Positions 45,042 through 53,828 of a stretch of 64,000 nt of DNA are shown here, piece after piece; the stretch's first letter is position 1, and the number at the start of each line of letters is the position of its first letter. The stretch comes from an uncultured Psychroserpens sp. (GTDB taxonomy: Bacteria > Bacteroidota > Bacteroidia > Flavobacteriales > Flavobacteriaceae): positions 62,001-126,000 of the forward strand of contig NZ_CANMRL010000003.1 in assembly GCF_947500255.1 (NCBI RefSeq), in the 5' to 3' direction. Made by a program: the position numbers and the translations under genes. The notes beneath the pieces are model-generated. The model did not search any database. It worked only from the letters and a program-made list of their open reading frames with translations, and was not told the DNA's origin.

Positions 45042-46313
45042 ATGGCAGTAGATTTACTACTAGGATTACAATGGGGCGACGAAGGCAAAGGAAAAATTGT
45101 TGATGTACTCACCTCCAAATACAATATTATTGCTCGTTTTCAAGGTGGGCCAAATGCTGGACACACGTTGGAATTTGATGGCATCAAACATGTTCTAAGA
45201 ACAATTCCCTCTGGGATTTTTCATGATGATTCTACCAACGTGATAGGAAATGGTGTTGTAATAGACCCTGTTGTTTTTGTGCAGGAATTAGATGGCTTAG
45301 ATAAGTTTGATTTAGATTATAAGTCAAAATTGATAATTTCAAGAAAAGCTCATGTTATTTTACCAACACATCGTTTATTAGATGCAGCTTCTGAAACGTC
45401 TAAAGGAAAAGCTAAAATTGGTTCTACTCTCAAAGGTATTGGACCAACTTATATGGATAAAACAGGTCGAAACGGAATTAGAATTGGCGATCTTGAATTA
45501 GACAATTGGAAAGATAAGTATCGTGCTCTAGCCAATAAACATGAAGCAATGATTGGATTTTATAATGTAGACATCCAATATGATTTAAAAGAAATGGAAG
45601 ATGAATTCTTTTCTGCAGTTGAACGCCTAAAAGAATTACAATTTATAGATAGCGAAGAGTATTTAAACCAAGCATTAAAAGCAGGAAAACCAATCTTAGC
45701 TGAAGGTGCTCAAGGATCATTACTCGATATCGACTTCGGAACCTATCCGTTTGTGACATCATCAAATACAACAGCATCTGGAGCCTGTACTGGTCTAGGA
45801 GTTGCACCAAATAGGATTGGTGAAGTATTCGGAATTTTTAAAGCTTATACTACTCGTGTTGGATCTGGTCCATTTCCTACCGAATTATTTGATGAAACTG
45901 GAGCCGAAATGGCACGTATTGGTCATGAGTTTGGTGCCGTAACTGGTCGACCTAGACGCTGTGGATGGTTAGATTTGGTTGCTCTTAAATATGCTTGTCA
46001 AGTAAATGGTGTTACGCAATTGAGTATGATGAAAGGTGATGTACTATCAGGTTTTAAAACTTTAAAAGTATGTACAGCCTACAAATATAAAGGCGAAACA
46101 ATCACACACTTACCATTTAATATCGAACAAGAGAACGTGACACCAATCTATACAGATTTTAAAGGTTGGAAAGAAGATCTAACCAAAATGAGAAACGTGT
46201 CAGAATTCCCATCGGAATTAAACGAATACATCGCATTTTTAGAAAAAGAATTAGAGATTCCTATCACTATAGTGTCTGTTGGTCCAGATCGTACACAGAC
46301 CATCAATCGCTAG
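45042..46313 (+). CDS. purA: adenylosuccinate synthetase
   Basis: PurA joins IMP and aspartate with GTP to make adenylosuccinate, the first step from IMP to AMP. The start is the ATG at 45042 (AVDLLLGLQWGDEGKGK), giving 423 residues; reading further upstream only enters the Fur gene. Signature motifs are QWGDEGKGKIVD (the P-loop region), FQGGPNAGHT, GSTLKGIGPTY and GVAPNRIGEVFGIFKAYTTRVG. The gene begins seven bases after the Fur stop. Nucleotide control by (p)ppGpp, which inhibits this enzyme in some bacteria, makes the neighbourhood with spoT suggestive. Confidence 0.98.
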   Translation: MAVDLLLGLQWGDEGKGKIVDVLTSKYNIIARFQGGPNAGHTLEFDGIKHVLRTIPSGIFHDDSTNVIGNGVVIDPVVFVQELDGLDKFDLDYKSKLIISRKAHVILPTHRLLDAASETSKGKAKIGSTLKGIGPTYMDKTGRNGIRIGDLELDNWKDKYRALANKHEAMIGFYNVDIQYDLKEMEDEFFSAVERLKELQFIDSEEYLNQALKAGKPILAEGAQGSLLDIDFGTYPFVTSSNTTASGACTGLGVAPNRIGEVFGIFKAYTTRVGSGPFPTELFDETGAEMARIGHEFGAVTGRPRRCGWLDLVALKYACQVNGVTQLSMMKGDVLSGFKTLKVCTAYKYKGETITHLPFNIEQENVTPIYTDFKGWKEDLTKMRNVSEFPSELNEYIAFLEKELEIPITIVSVGPDRTQTINR

Positions 46314-46358
46314 GTATTAAAAATCTGTTAAGGCATACTATTCCGAAGAGATTATAGT

Positions 46359-46366
46359 TATTTTTG
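46359..46366 (+). promoter_or_regulatory. -7 promoter element for the OstA-like gene
   Basis: TATTTTTG, an exact TAnnTTTG match, ends 17 bases before the TTG start codon at 46384, which also supports that start. Confidence 0.5.
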
Positions 46367-46383
46367 GAGCAAATCACATTGAC

Positions 46384-48174
46384 TTGAATCTAATATTCAG
46401 ATACATACTTATACTAGCAGGTTGTTTAGCAACAGCATATTCTTATTCTCAAGAATCAAAGAAAATTTTTATAGAATACTCTGGCTTTACGGTTAGAGAT
46501 TCACTTTCTGGTCCTAACGTTACAACATTTGTACGTAGTGATCAAGGTCAAATTCATATTGTACACGAAGGTGTTGATATGTGGTGTGACAAAGCCATTT
46601 ATTATCAAAATGAAGACTTTATTGAAGCTTTTAGCAATGTCGTTATCAAACAAGGTGACACCATTAATATGACTTCAAAATATGTAGAGTATAGTGGCAT
46701 CACACAACTTGCCTTTGCTGCTGGTGATGTTGTGTTAACAGAACCACAATCGACACTTACAACAGATACCTTATATTTTGATAGAACGAAGCAACAAGCT
46801 TATTACAAGAGTATGGGTAAGGTTGTTAGGGACTCTTCGGGCACTATTACGAGTCAGATCGGTCGCTACTATTTGAATGAAAGTAAATATCGCTTTTATA
46901 AAGATGTAGTCCTTGTCAATCCAGAATATACACTAAATACAAATCAGCTAGATTTTTATTCGGAAACTGGACACGCTTATATGTATGGACCATCAACAAT
47001 TGTTGGAGAAACGAGTAAAGTGTATTCTGAACGTGGGTTTTACGATACCAATAACGATGTTGGTTATTTTATAAAGAATTCGAAGATCGACTATGACAAT
47101 CGAAGAGTCGAAGGTGATAGTTTATATTTTGATAGGACTAACAGTTTTGCGTCTGCAACAAATAATATTACGGTTACAGATACCATTAATAAGAGCATTG
47201 TTAAAGGGCATTATGCTGAAGTCTTTAGAGCCAAAGATTCTGTTTTTATAACCAAACGCGCACTAGCCATAACGGTTCAAGAACAAGATTCAATATATAT
47301 ACATGCCGACACCCTAATGGTGACTGGAAAACCTGAACATCGCATCACAAGAGCGTATTACAACGCTAAAATGTATAAAAGTGATATGAGTGGAAAAGCA
47401 GATTCCATTCATGCCGATCACAAAACTGGATTGACACAATTAATGAATTTAAAACGCTATTCTACTGGTGATGACTTTTCTGCAAAACGAAGACCTATAC
47501 TCTGGAATCTTGGAAATCAAATGACGGGTGATTCTATTCATTTAATTTCAGATGTTGAAAAAGAAGAACTCGATTCTCTTAAAGTCTTCGATAATGCCTT
47601 TTTGATAAGCAAGGATACACTTGGTGATGGCTTCAATCAAATAAAAGGTCAGAAATTAATAGGATTGTTTAAGGATAATGAGCTCTATAATGTTGATATT
47701 ATAAAGAATGCAGAAATTATTTTTTATACTCGAGACGACAAAGACACCTTAATTGGTATTAATAAATCGAAATCTGGAAGTATTAATCTTCAATTTGACG
47801 GACCTTATAAGATTATCACCTTGCTAAATCAAGTAGATGGTGACATATATCCAGAATCACAGTTTCCAGAGAATGCTCGAAAATTTAGAGGTTTTGATTG
47901 GAGAGGTGATGAACAACCCAAAAGCGTTGAAGATTTATTTAGTGATGACCCTCCCTTGGTTTTACCAGTAATTAAAGGATTAGAACCTTATGTTGAAGAT
48001 GAAGAGTTTTTTGATGATGCTCTTATGAAACGTGTAGATACAGCAAAGAAAAAAGACAAGAGCAAAGAAAATAAAGCTAATAGGCAGATTCCCAAAAAGG
48101 ACAGACTCAAAAAACAGTCTAAACCCTTAAAAAGCAAGTTACCTGTATATTCTAAAGCAAAGAAAGATAATTGA
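46384..48174 (+). CDS. OstA/LptA-like envelope protein, lipopolysaccharide transport
   Basis: The 596-residue protein begins at TTG; no in-frame ATG is nearby, and a signal peptide follows (ILILAGCLATAYSYSQ). The first 200 residues are OstA-like: short beta repeats such as DKAIYYQNEDFIEAFSNVVI and TDTLYFDRTKQQAYYKS, which build the beta-jellyroll that carries lipopolysaccharide across the periplasm. Further similar repeats run to about 450. The C-terminus is a Lys-rich tail. It is longer than LptA (about 185 residues) and lacks an LptD barrel. The stop overlaps the next start (TGATG). Confidence 0.86.
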   Translation: MNLIFRYILILAGCLATAYSYSQESKKIFIEYSGFTVRDSLSGPNVTTFVRSDQGQIHIVHEGVDMWCDKAIYYQNEDFIEAFSNVVIKQGDTINMTSKYVEYSGITQLAFAAGDVVLTEPQSTLTTDTLYFDRTKQQAYYKSMGKVVRDSSGTITSQIGRYYLNESKYRFYKDVVLVNPEYTLNTNQLDFYSETGHAYMYGPSTIVGETSKVYSERGFYDTNNDVGYFIKNSKIDYDNRRVEGDSLYFDRTNSFASATNNITVTDTINKSIVKGHYAEVFRAKDSVFITKRALAITVQEQDSIYIHADTLMVTGKPEHRITRAYYNAKMYKSDMSGKADSIHADHKTGLTQLMNLKRYSTGDDFSAKRRPILWNLGNQMTGDSIHLISDVEKEELDSLKVFDNAFLISKDTLGDGFNQIKGQKLIGLFKDNELYNVDIIKNAEIIFYTRDDKDTLIGINKSKSGSINLQFDGPYKIITLLNQVDGDIYPESQFPENARKFRGFDWRGDEQPKSVEDLFSDDPPLVLPVIKGLEPYVEDEEFFDDALMKRVDTAKKKDKSKENKANRQIPKKDRLKKQSKPLKSKLPVYSKAKKDN

Positions 48175-49355
48175 TGAAAGAAGATTTCTTCAAATATCAA
48201 GCGCAAACAACTCCTCACCCTTTGGCCATGACCATATCACATGCCGAAGGCTCTTATATTTATGATACTAACCAAAAGGCATATTTAGATTTTGTTGCTG
48301 GTGTTTCTGCTTGTAGTTTAGGTCATAAGCATCCTAAAGTAGTTGAAGCCATAAAAACACAATTAGATAGTTATCTACACGTGATGGTTTATGGTGAGTA
48401 TATTCAAGAACCTGCTGTTGAACTCGCAAAATTATTGGCAGCACACCTTCCGAAGAAGTTAGAAAAAACCTATTTAACCAATTCTGGTACAGAAGCTATT
48501 GAAGGTGCACTCAAATTAGCAAAACGTGTTACTGGACACAGTGAAATTGTAGCTGCACATCATGCCTATCATGGAAATACTATGGGCTCTATGAGCGTGA
48601 TGGGCTTCGAAGAACGAAAACGTGTGTTCAGACCATTGGTTCCTGATGTACGTTTCATTCAATTTAATAATGAAGAAGAATTATCAAAAATTACTCATAA
48701 AACGGCTGCTGTCATTTTAGAAACGATTCAAGGTGGTGCAGGCTTTATTCTTCCTTTGAATAATTATTTAGAAAAAGTTCGCAAACGCTGTGATGATGTT
48801 GGTGCTTTATTAATATTAGATGAAATACAACCTGGGTTTGGACGTACAGGAAAACTTTTCGGATTTGAACATTACAACTGTGTACCAGATATATTAGTTA
48901 CTGGAAAAGGCTTAGGAGGAGGTATGCCTATTGGTGCATTTACATCTTCGACAACATTTATGAATACATTACAAGATGCTCCTAAACTTGGTCATATTAC
49001 CACATTTGGCGGTCATCCAGTGATAGCAGCTGCAGCGCTAGCCACAGTGAAAGAGATTACAGAGAGTAATCTCATAAAAGAAACTTTGGAAAAAGAGCAA
49101 TTAATTCGTGAACATTTGCAACATGAATTAATTACAGAAATACGCGGACAAGGATTAATGCTAGCTGCTATGACACCATCTGCAGATGTCACAAATGAAG
49201 TGATTTTGAAGTGTCAAGACGAAGGATTAATCCTATTTTGGCTACTTTTTGAGCCATGCGCCATCCGAATTACACCACCTTTAACCATTTCAAAAGCTGA
49301 AATTATTAAAGGATGTAAGATCATAACTCAAGTTTTAGATTCTATTTCGGCATAA
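48174..49355 (+). CDS. class III PLP-dependent aminotransferase
   Basis: The 393-residue enzyme belongs to the acetylornithine/4-aminobutyrate aminotransferase class. Visible motifs are VAGVSACSLGHKHPKVVEAI, TNSGTEAIEGALKLAKR, the cofactor Asp in LLILDEIQPGFGRTG and the Schiff-base Lys in VTGKGLGGGMPIGAF. The amino donor and acceptor cannot be read from sequence. It begins on the stop of the OstA-like gene and is translationally coupled to it. Confidence 0.94.
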   Translation: MKEDFFKYQAQTTPHPLAMTISHAEGSYIYDTNQKAYLDFVAGVSACSLGHKHPKVVEAIKTQLDSYLHVMVYGEYIQEPAVELAKLLAAHLPKKLEKTYLTNSGTEAIEGALKLAKRVTGHSEIVAAHHAYHGNTMGSMSVMGFEERKRVFRPLVPDVRFIQFNNEEELSKITHKTAAVILETIQGGAGFILPLNNYLEKVRKRCDDVGALLILDEIQPGFGRTGKLFGFEHYNCVPDILVTGKGLGGGMPIGAFTSSTTFMNTLQDAPKLGHITTFGGHPVIAAAALATVKEITESNLIKETLEKEQLIREHLQHELITEIRGQGLMLAAMTPSADVTNEVILKCQDEGLILFWLLFEPCAIRITPPLTISKAEIIKGCKIITQVLDSISA

Positions 49356-49523
49356 TTTATGCTACTTCATTATTGTATTAAGTATTTGATTTTTAGAACC
49401 TAAAATCAACTAATCTTAACTACTACTCTACCTGTTAACTATTTTGTTGAAAACATTAAACCTAGATGTTAAAATTTTTAACTGATAAGAGTACTTTTAT
49501 TTAACAAACAATGCTATTTGCTT

Positions 49524-50927
49524 ATGGAGTTTGGTCTACCTCAAGACAACAACAATATTTCGCTTAATCGATTTGAATCTATGCTCAAGACTAATAATGT
49601 TTTGTTCTTTGATTCTGGAGAATTTGAAAACATTATACATCATTACCTTGAAACAGGTAAAATAGCTTTAGCAAAAAAAGCTGTAAAATTAGGCCTAGAA
49701 CAACATCCCTCTTCCATAAATCTAAAATTATTTCAAACAGAACTTTATGTCTTAGAGAACAAGTTTGATGAAGCAGACAAGTTACTTGATGAACTTCATA
49801 TTTTAGAACCTTCTAATGAAGAAATCTATATTCAAAAAGCCAATGTGCTTTCAAAGCAAGACGAACACGAAAAAGCAGTTCAAACCTTATTAATTGCACT
49901 AGACTTGTCTCAAGGTGATGAAGGTACTAGTGACCTATACGCATTAATTGGTATGGAGTATTTGTTTTTGGACCAGTTTCATAATGCAAGAACATATTTC
50001 AAAAAATGTTTGGAATTAGATCTAGAGGATTACTCAGCATTATATAATATTATTTATTGCTACGATTTTTTAGATGAAAATGAAGATGCCATTGTATTTT
50101 TAAATTCCTATTTAGATAAAAACCCATATTGTGAAGTGGCTTGGCACCAACTAGGACGACAGTATTTCACAATCAAAGATTATGACAAGGCATTAGCTGC
50201 TTTTGATTTTGCTATTATTTCAGATGATAGTTTTGTTGGTGCGTATTTAGAAAAGGGGAAAGTCTTAGAAAAGAAAAAATTATACCATGAAGCTATCGAT
50301 AATTATAAAATCACTTTGGCGTTAGACGAGCCAACTTCATTTGCTTTGCTACGAATTGGATATTGTTATGAAAAGCTTGGAAATGATGATCTTGCAGTGC
50401 AGTATTTTTATAAAACAGTTCATGAAGATCCACTACTTGATAAAGGGTGGATCGCGATAACTAAATTTTATAATAAGAAACAGAATTATCAAAAAGCATT
50501 GTTTTACATCAATAAAGCCATAAATATAGATGGTGAAAATGTGGTGTATTGGAAGTTATACGCTCAAATAAATCAGCGTCTTAATTTTCTTGAAGAAGCC
50601 GAACGTGGTTATAAAAAGACATTAGATCTAGGTAATTACGAACTACAAACATGGTTGTCTAGGGCAGATATCCTTATTGCTCTGGGTGAATATGAAGCGT
50701 CTATTATTAATTTAATTCAAGCTGCTGAGTTCTATCCAGAGACTGCTGAGCTCGAATTTAGGCTAGCTGGATTAAATTTTACACTTAATCAAAACAGTAA
50801 AGGACATTATCATCTCAAAAATGCACTACTACTCAATCATGAGTACGAGTTCGTCTTAGAAGAATTATTTCCTAATGTTATGCACAGGCCTTCGGTAGTT
50901 GAAATGATTGCCAACGCCAAGAAATAA
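49524..50927 (+). CDS. tetratricopeptide repeat protein
   Basis: From the ATG at 49524 (EFGLPQDNNNISL) the protein is 467 residues; a TTG two codons earlier is less likely. It has no signal peptide. Nearly the whole length is TPR-like helix pairs, about ten to twelve copies, for example YSALYNIIYCYDFLDENEDA and FALLRIGYCYEKLGNDDLAV. The protein should be a cytoplasmic scaffold. The partner is unknown. The 168-base gap upstream carries TACTTTTA, one mismatch from the -7 consensus. Confidence 0.88.
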   Translation: MEFGLPQDNNNISLNRFESMLKTNNVLFFDSGEFENIIHHYLETGKIALAKKAVKLGLEQHPSSINLKLFQTELYVLENKFDEADKLLDELHILEPSNEEIYIQKANVLSKQDEHEKAVQTLLIALDLSQGDEGTSDLYALIGMEYLFLDQFHNARTYFKKCLELDLEDYSALYNIIYCYDFLDENEDAIVFLNSYLDKNPYCEVAWHQLGRQYFTIKDYDKALAAFDFAIISDDSFVGAYLEKGKVLEKKKLYHEAIDNYKITLALDEPTSFALLRIGYCYEKLGNDDLAVQYFYKTVHEDPLLDKGWIAITKFYNKKQNYQKALFYINKAINIDGENVVYWKLYAQINQRLNFLEEAERGYKKTLDLGNYELQTWLSRADILIALGEYEASIINLIQAAEFYPETAELEFRLAGLNFTLNQNSKGHYHLKNALLLNHEYEFVLEELFPNVMHRPSVVEMIANAKK

Positions 50928-51025
50928 AAAGTCTTATTTCCGTTAGAACAACCCAAATCATTTTAGTTTTTGTCTGAAATTACTCATAGCTATTTCATAC
51001 CTTTACCCTAGCGATTAAAAACAAC

Positions 51026-51994
51026 ATGCAAAGACAATTCAAAGATTACTTTCTTATTACATTTAAAGGCATTGCAATGGGAGCAGCAGATGTTGTTCCT
51101 GGAGTTTCTGGTGGTACCATAGCTTTTATTTCTGGTATTTATGAAGAACTTATTGAAAGTATAGACAATATCAACTTGAGTGTTTTCAAAACTTGGAAAC
51201 AACAAGGATTTAAGACTGCTTGGAATTCTATAAACGGAACATTTCTACTCGCCTTATTTTCTGGAATCGCCATTAGTATTTTATCATTGGCAAAACTCAT
51301 CAAGTATTTGTTACACAATGAACCCATACTATTGTGGTCATTTTTCTTTGGACTTGTTCTGGCAAGTATATTGTACATAGCAAAACAAATAAAAACATGG
51401 TCTCTACAGGTCGTTATAGCCATTATTATAACATCAATACTTTCGTATTTTATTACACTAGCCGAACCTTTTGCATCACCTGATAGTTCAATATACTTGT
51501 TGTTTTGTGGCTTTATAGCAATAATAGCCATGATCTTACCAGGAGTTTCTGGTGCGTTTATATTACTTATTCTTGGCGCTTATGAAACTGCAATAAATAC
51601 AGTTAACAATCTTTTAGAAGGATTGTCTACTGGAAATTTCGATCTACTAAAAGATGCTTTGCTAAAATTCTTTTTACTAGGCATTGGAGCTATTGTTGGA
51701 CTGAAAGTGTTTTCGAAGTTGCTCAACTGGATGTTTAAGCACAAAAAAAACCTGACTTTGGCTATCCTCACTGGATTTATGGTTGGTTCTCTAAATAAAA
51801 TATGGCCTTGGAAAGAAGTTCTTAAAACACGTATTAATTCTGAAGGCCTAGAGGTTACTGTGTTAGATAAAAGCATTTTACCTACCTCTTATATAGGAGA
51901 CAACCAAATTGTTCTTGCGTTAGTTTTAGTTATATTGGGATTTGCCACCATTCTAATTCTTGAAAGTTTAGGACATAAAAAGTCAACTGTTTAA
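51026..51994 (+). CDS. DUF368 polyprenyl-phosphate translocase-like protein (first copy)
   Basis: The 322-residue protein has about eight to ten membrane helices and two internally similar halves, each with a Pro-Gly-Val-Ser-Gly motif: GAADVVPGVSGGTIAFISG (about 18-36) and AMILPGVSGAFILLILGAYE (about 170-189). This is DUF368, whose studied member PopT recycles undecaprenyl phosphate across the membrane. A role in C55-P return for wall and lipopolysaccharide synthesis is inherited from that work. The stop overlaps a second DUF368 start (TAATG). Confidence 0.92.
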   Translation: MQRQFKDYFLITFKGIAMGAADVVPGVSGGTIAFISGIYEELIESIDNINLSVFKTWKQQGFKTAWNSINGTFLLALFSGIAISILSLAKLIKYLLHNEPILLWSFFFGLVLASILYIAKQIKTWSLQVVIAIIITSILSYFITLAEPFASPDSSIYLLFCGFIAIIAMILPGVSGAFILLILGAYETAINTVNNLLEGLSTGNFDLLKDALLKFFLLGIGAIVGLKVFSKLLNWMFKHKKNLTLAILTGFMVGSLNKIWPWKEVLKTRINSEGLEVTVLDKSILPTSYIGDNQIVLALVLVILGFATILILESLGHKKSTV

Positions 51995-53013
51995 TGGAAA
52001 GCACTAGAACGCTAAAAGATAAGATTTTCCTAGTCATTAAAGGATTAGGCATGGGAGCTGCGAATAAAGTTCCTGGTGTTTCTGGTGGTGTTGTAGCCTT
52101 TGTTGCTGGCTTTTATGAAGAATTTATTTATTCGCTACAACGTGTAAATAAAACAGCCTTCAAATTGTTATTTAATGGTCGATTTAATAGCTTTTATCGC
52201 TATATCAATGGAAAATTCTTAGGCCTACTGTTCTTTGGAATGATCGTTAGCTATTTCAGTGTTTCTAAGATCCTAGACTATTTCCTACAAAATTATGAAT
52301 TGTATGTCTGGAGTTTATTCTTCGGAATGATCGTAGGCTCTATATACTATATCAATAAGGATTTTAAAGATTGGAATTATAAAAGTATTCTTTCGCTTAT
52401 TATTGGCATTGCTCTTGGAATCGCCATTAGCTTTTTAGATCCCGCAAAAGAAAATGACAATTTAATTTTTGTCTTTTTCTGTGGAATTATAAGTGTATCT
52501 GGAATGACACTTCCCGGATTTTCTGGTTCATTCATTCTTATTATATTAGGAAATTATGTCTTATTGCTTGTAGACTCTGTGAATGCGCTTTACGATACCT
52601 TTGCCGAGTTAATTACAGGCGATTTTAGTTTTGTTGAAAATGCAATGCGTGTGAGGTTACTCAAAGTATTAGGTATGTTTACCTTAGGATCTGTAACAGG
52701 TTTAGTCACTTTTTCTCATCTATTGAGTTATGTACTAAAACACTATAAAAGCATTACTACGGCATCTATTATTGGTTTTATAGTAGGGTCATTAGGTGTG
52801 GTATGGCCATGGAAAAAAACCATATTCAAAACACAAGAAGATGGTAGTTTCTTATTAGATTCTAATGGAGGAAAGATTATTTCAAATTATGAACGCTTCT
52901 TACCAGATTTTAATACAGAAACCTATTTTGCCATTGGTTATATTATTTTAGGAATTTTAGTCGTGCTCGCTCTAGAATGGTACGGCCAACGTACAAATAA
53001 AGCGTATGTCTAG
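51994..53013 (+). CDS. DUF368 polyprenyl-phosphate translocase-like protein (second copy)
   Basis: The 339-residue paralogue has the same layout: GAANKVPGVSGGVVAFVAGF (about 21-40) and SGMTLPGFSGSFILIILGNY (about 168-187), with a similar number of membrane helices. In the second motif the usual Val is Phe, and Asp before the first motif is Asn. It starts on the stop of the first copy and overlaps aroE by eight bases. Two coupled copies could form a heteromer or handle different carriers; that is inference. Confidence 0.92.
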   Translation: MESTRTLKDKIFLVIKGLGMGAANKVPGVSGGVVAFVAGFYEEFIYSLQRVNKTAFKLLFNGRFNSFYRYINGKFLGLLFFGMIVSYFSVSKILDYFLQNYELYVWSLFFGMIVGSIYYINKDFKDWNYKSILSLIIGIALGIAISFLDPAKENDNLIFVFFCGIISVSGMTLPGFSGSFILIILGNYVLLLVDSVNALYDTFAELITGDFSFVENAMRVRLLKVLGMFTLGSVTGLVTFSHLLSYVLKHYKSITTASIIGFIVGSLGVVWPWKKTIFKTQEDGSFLLDSNGGKIISNYERFLPDFNTETYFAIGYIILGILVVLALEWYGQRTNKAYV

Positions 53014-53746
53014 ATTAGGATTGTTAGGACGGCATATCTCATACTCATTTTCCCAAGAGTATTTTTCTCAGAAATTTGAAGCCCTTCAATTGGCTTTTAC
53101 GTATGAGAATTTTGACTTAGAGCATATCTCCGAATTACCACAATTATTAAAACACAATCCTAATATCAAAGGACTCAACGTAACCATTCCTTACAAAGAA
53201 GAGGTTATTCCTTATTTAGATGCTCTAGATAAAAAAGCAAAAAAAATAGGAGCGGTCAATACCATCACCATAAACTCCAAAGGAAAACTAAAAGGCTACA
53301 ATACAGATTGTTACGGTTTTAAAAAATCTATAAAACCTTTTCTTAAATCACATCATAAAAAAGCACTAATACTTGGTACTGGAGGTGCTTCGAAAGCTAT
53401 AGCATACACTTTCAAAAAATTAAATATTAAGTATGATTATGTATCTCGATCAAAAAAAGAAGGTGTTAAATTCACCTATGACAATTTAGATTTAGATACG
53501 ATAAAAAACTACACAATTATTATTAATTGCACACCAATTGGAACACATCCTAATGTAAACTCATGTCCAGATATTCCATATGATGGGATTACCGCTAAAC
53601 ACCTACTCTACGATCTAATTTACAATCCTGATGAAACCAAGTTTTTAAAAACGGGTAAGCTTCAAGGAGCACGTACAGTTAATGGATATCAAATGTTAGT
53701 TTTTCAAGCTGAAAAAGCATGGAAAATATGGAAATCTACCTTCTAA
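53006..53746 (+). CDS. aroE: shikimate dehydrogenase
   Basis: AroE reduces 3-dehydroshikimate with NADPH in aromatic amino-acid synthesis. The 246-residue protein has LNVTIPYKEEVIPYLD with the catalytic Lys, KIGAVNTI, LKGYNTDCYGF and the dinucleotide motif LGTGGASKAIA. The N-terminal substrate motif reads ISYSFSQEYF where enterobacterial enzymes have HSLSP; similar variants are usual in Bacteroidota. It overlaps the second DUF368 gene by eight bases. Confidence 0.95.
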   Translation: MSRLGLLGRHISYSFSQEYFSQKFEALQLAFTYENFDLEHISELPQLLKHNPNIKGLNVTIPYKEEVIPYLDALDKKAKKIGAVNTITINSKGKLKGYNTDCYGFKKSIKPFLKSHHKKALILGTGGASKAIAYTFKKLNIKYDYVSRSKKEGVKFTYDNLDLDTIKNYTIIINCTPIGTHPNVNSCPDIPYDGITAKHLLYDLIYNPDETKFLKTGKLQGARTVNGYQMLVFQAEKAWKIWKSTF

Positions 53747-53771
53747 AAAGAATATCATTAACAGACTTCTT

Positions 53772-53802
53772 TTTGTAAATCAGTCGCTTGGTTGTATATT
53801 AG
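53772..53802 (+). promoter_or_regulatory. promoter with -33 TTTG and near-consensus -7
   Basis: TTTG at 53772-53775 and TATATTAG at 53795-53802 (one mismatch to TAnnTTTG) are 19 bases apart. The -7 element ends 26 bases before the DUF349 gene start. Confidence 0.55.
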
Positions 53803-53828
53803 CCTTCTAATACGTAAAACATTGAAAA

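Noticed and set aside
51139-51531. 130-residue open frame on the minus strand inside the first DUF368 gene
   Set aside because: It is a shadow of the membrane-protein coding strand, with no start context or neighbours.
53745-53774. AAAAAGAA/TTCTTTTT inverted repeat after aroE
   Set aside because: The stem is almost all A-T with a 14-base loop and overlaps the -33 promoter element of the next gene. It is too weak to call a terminator.
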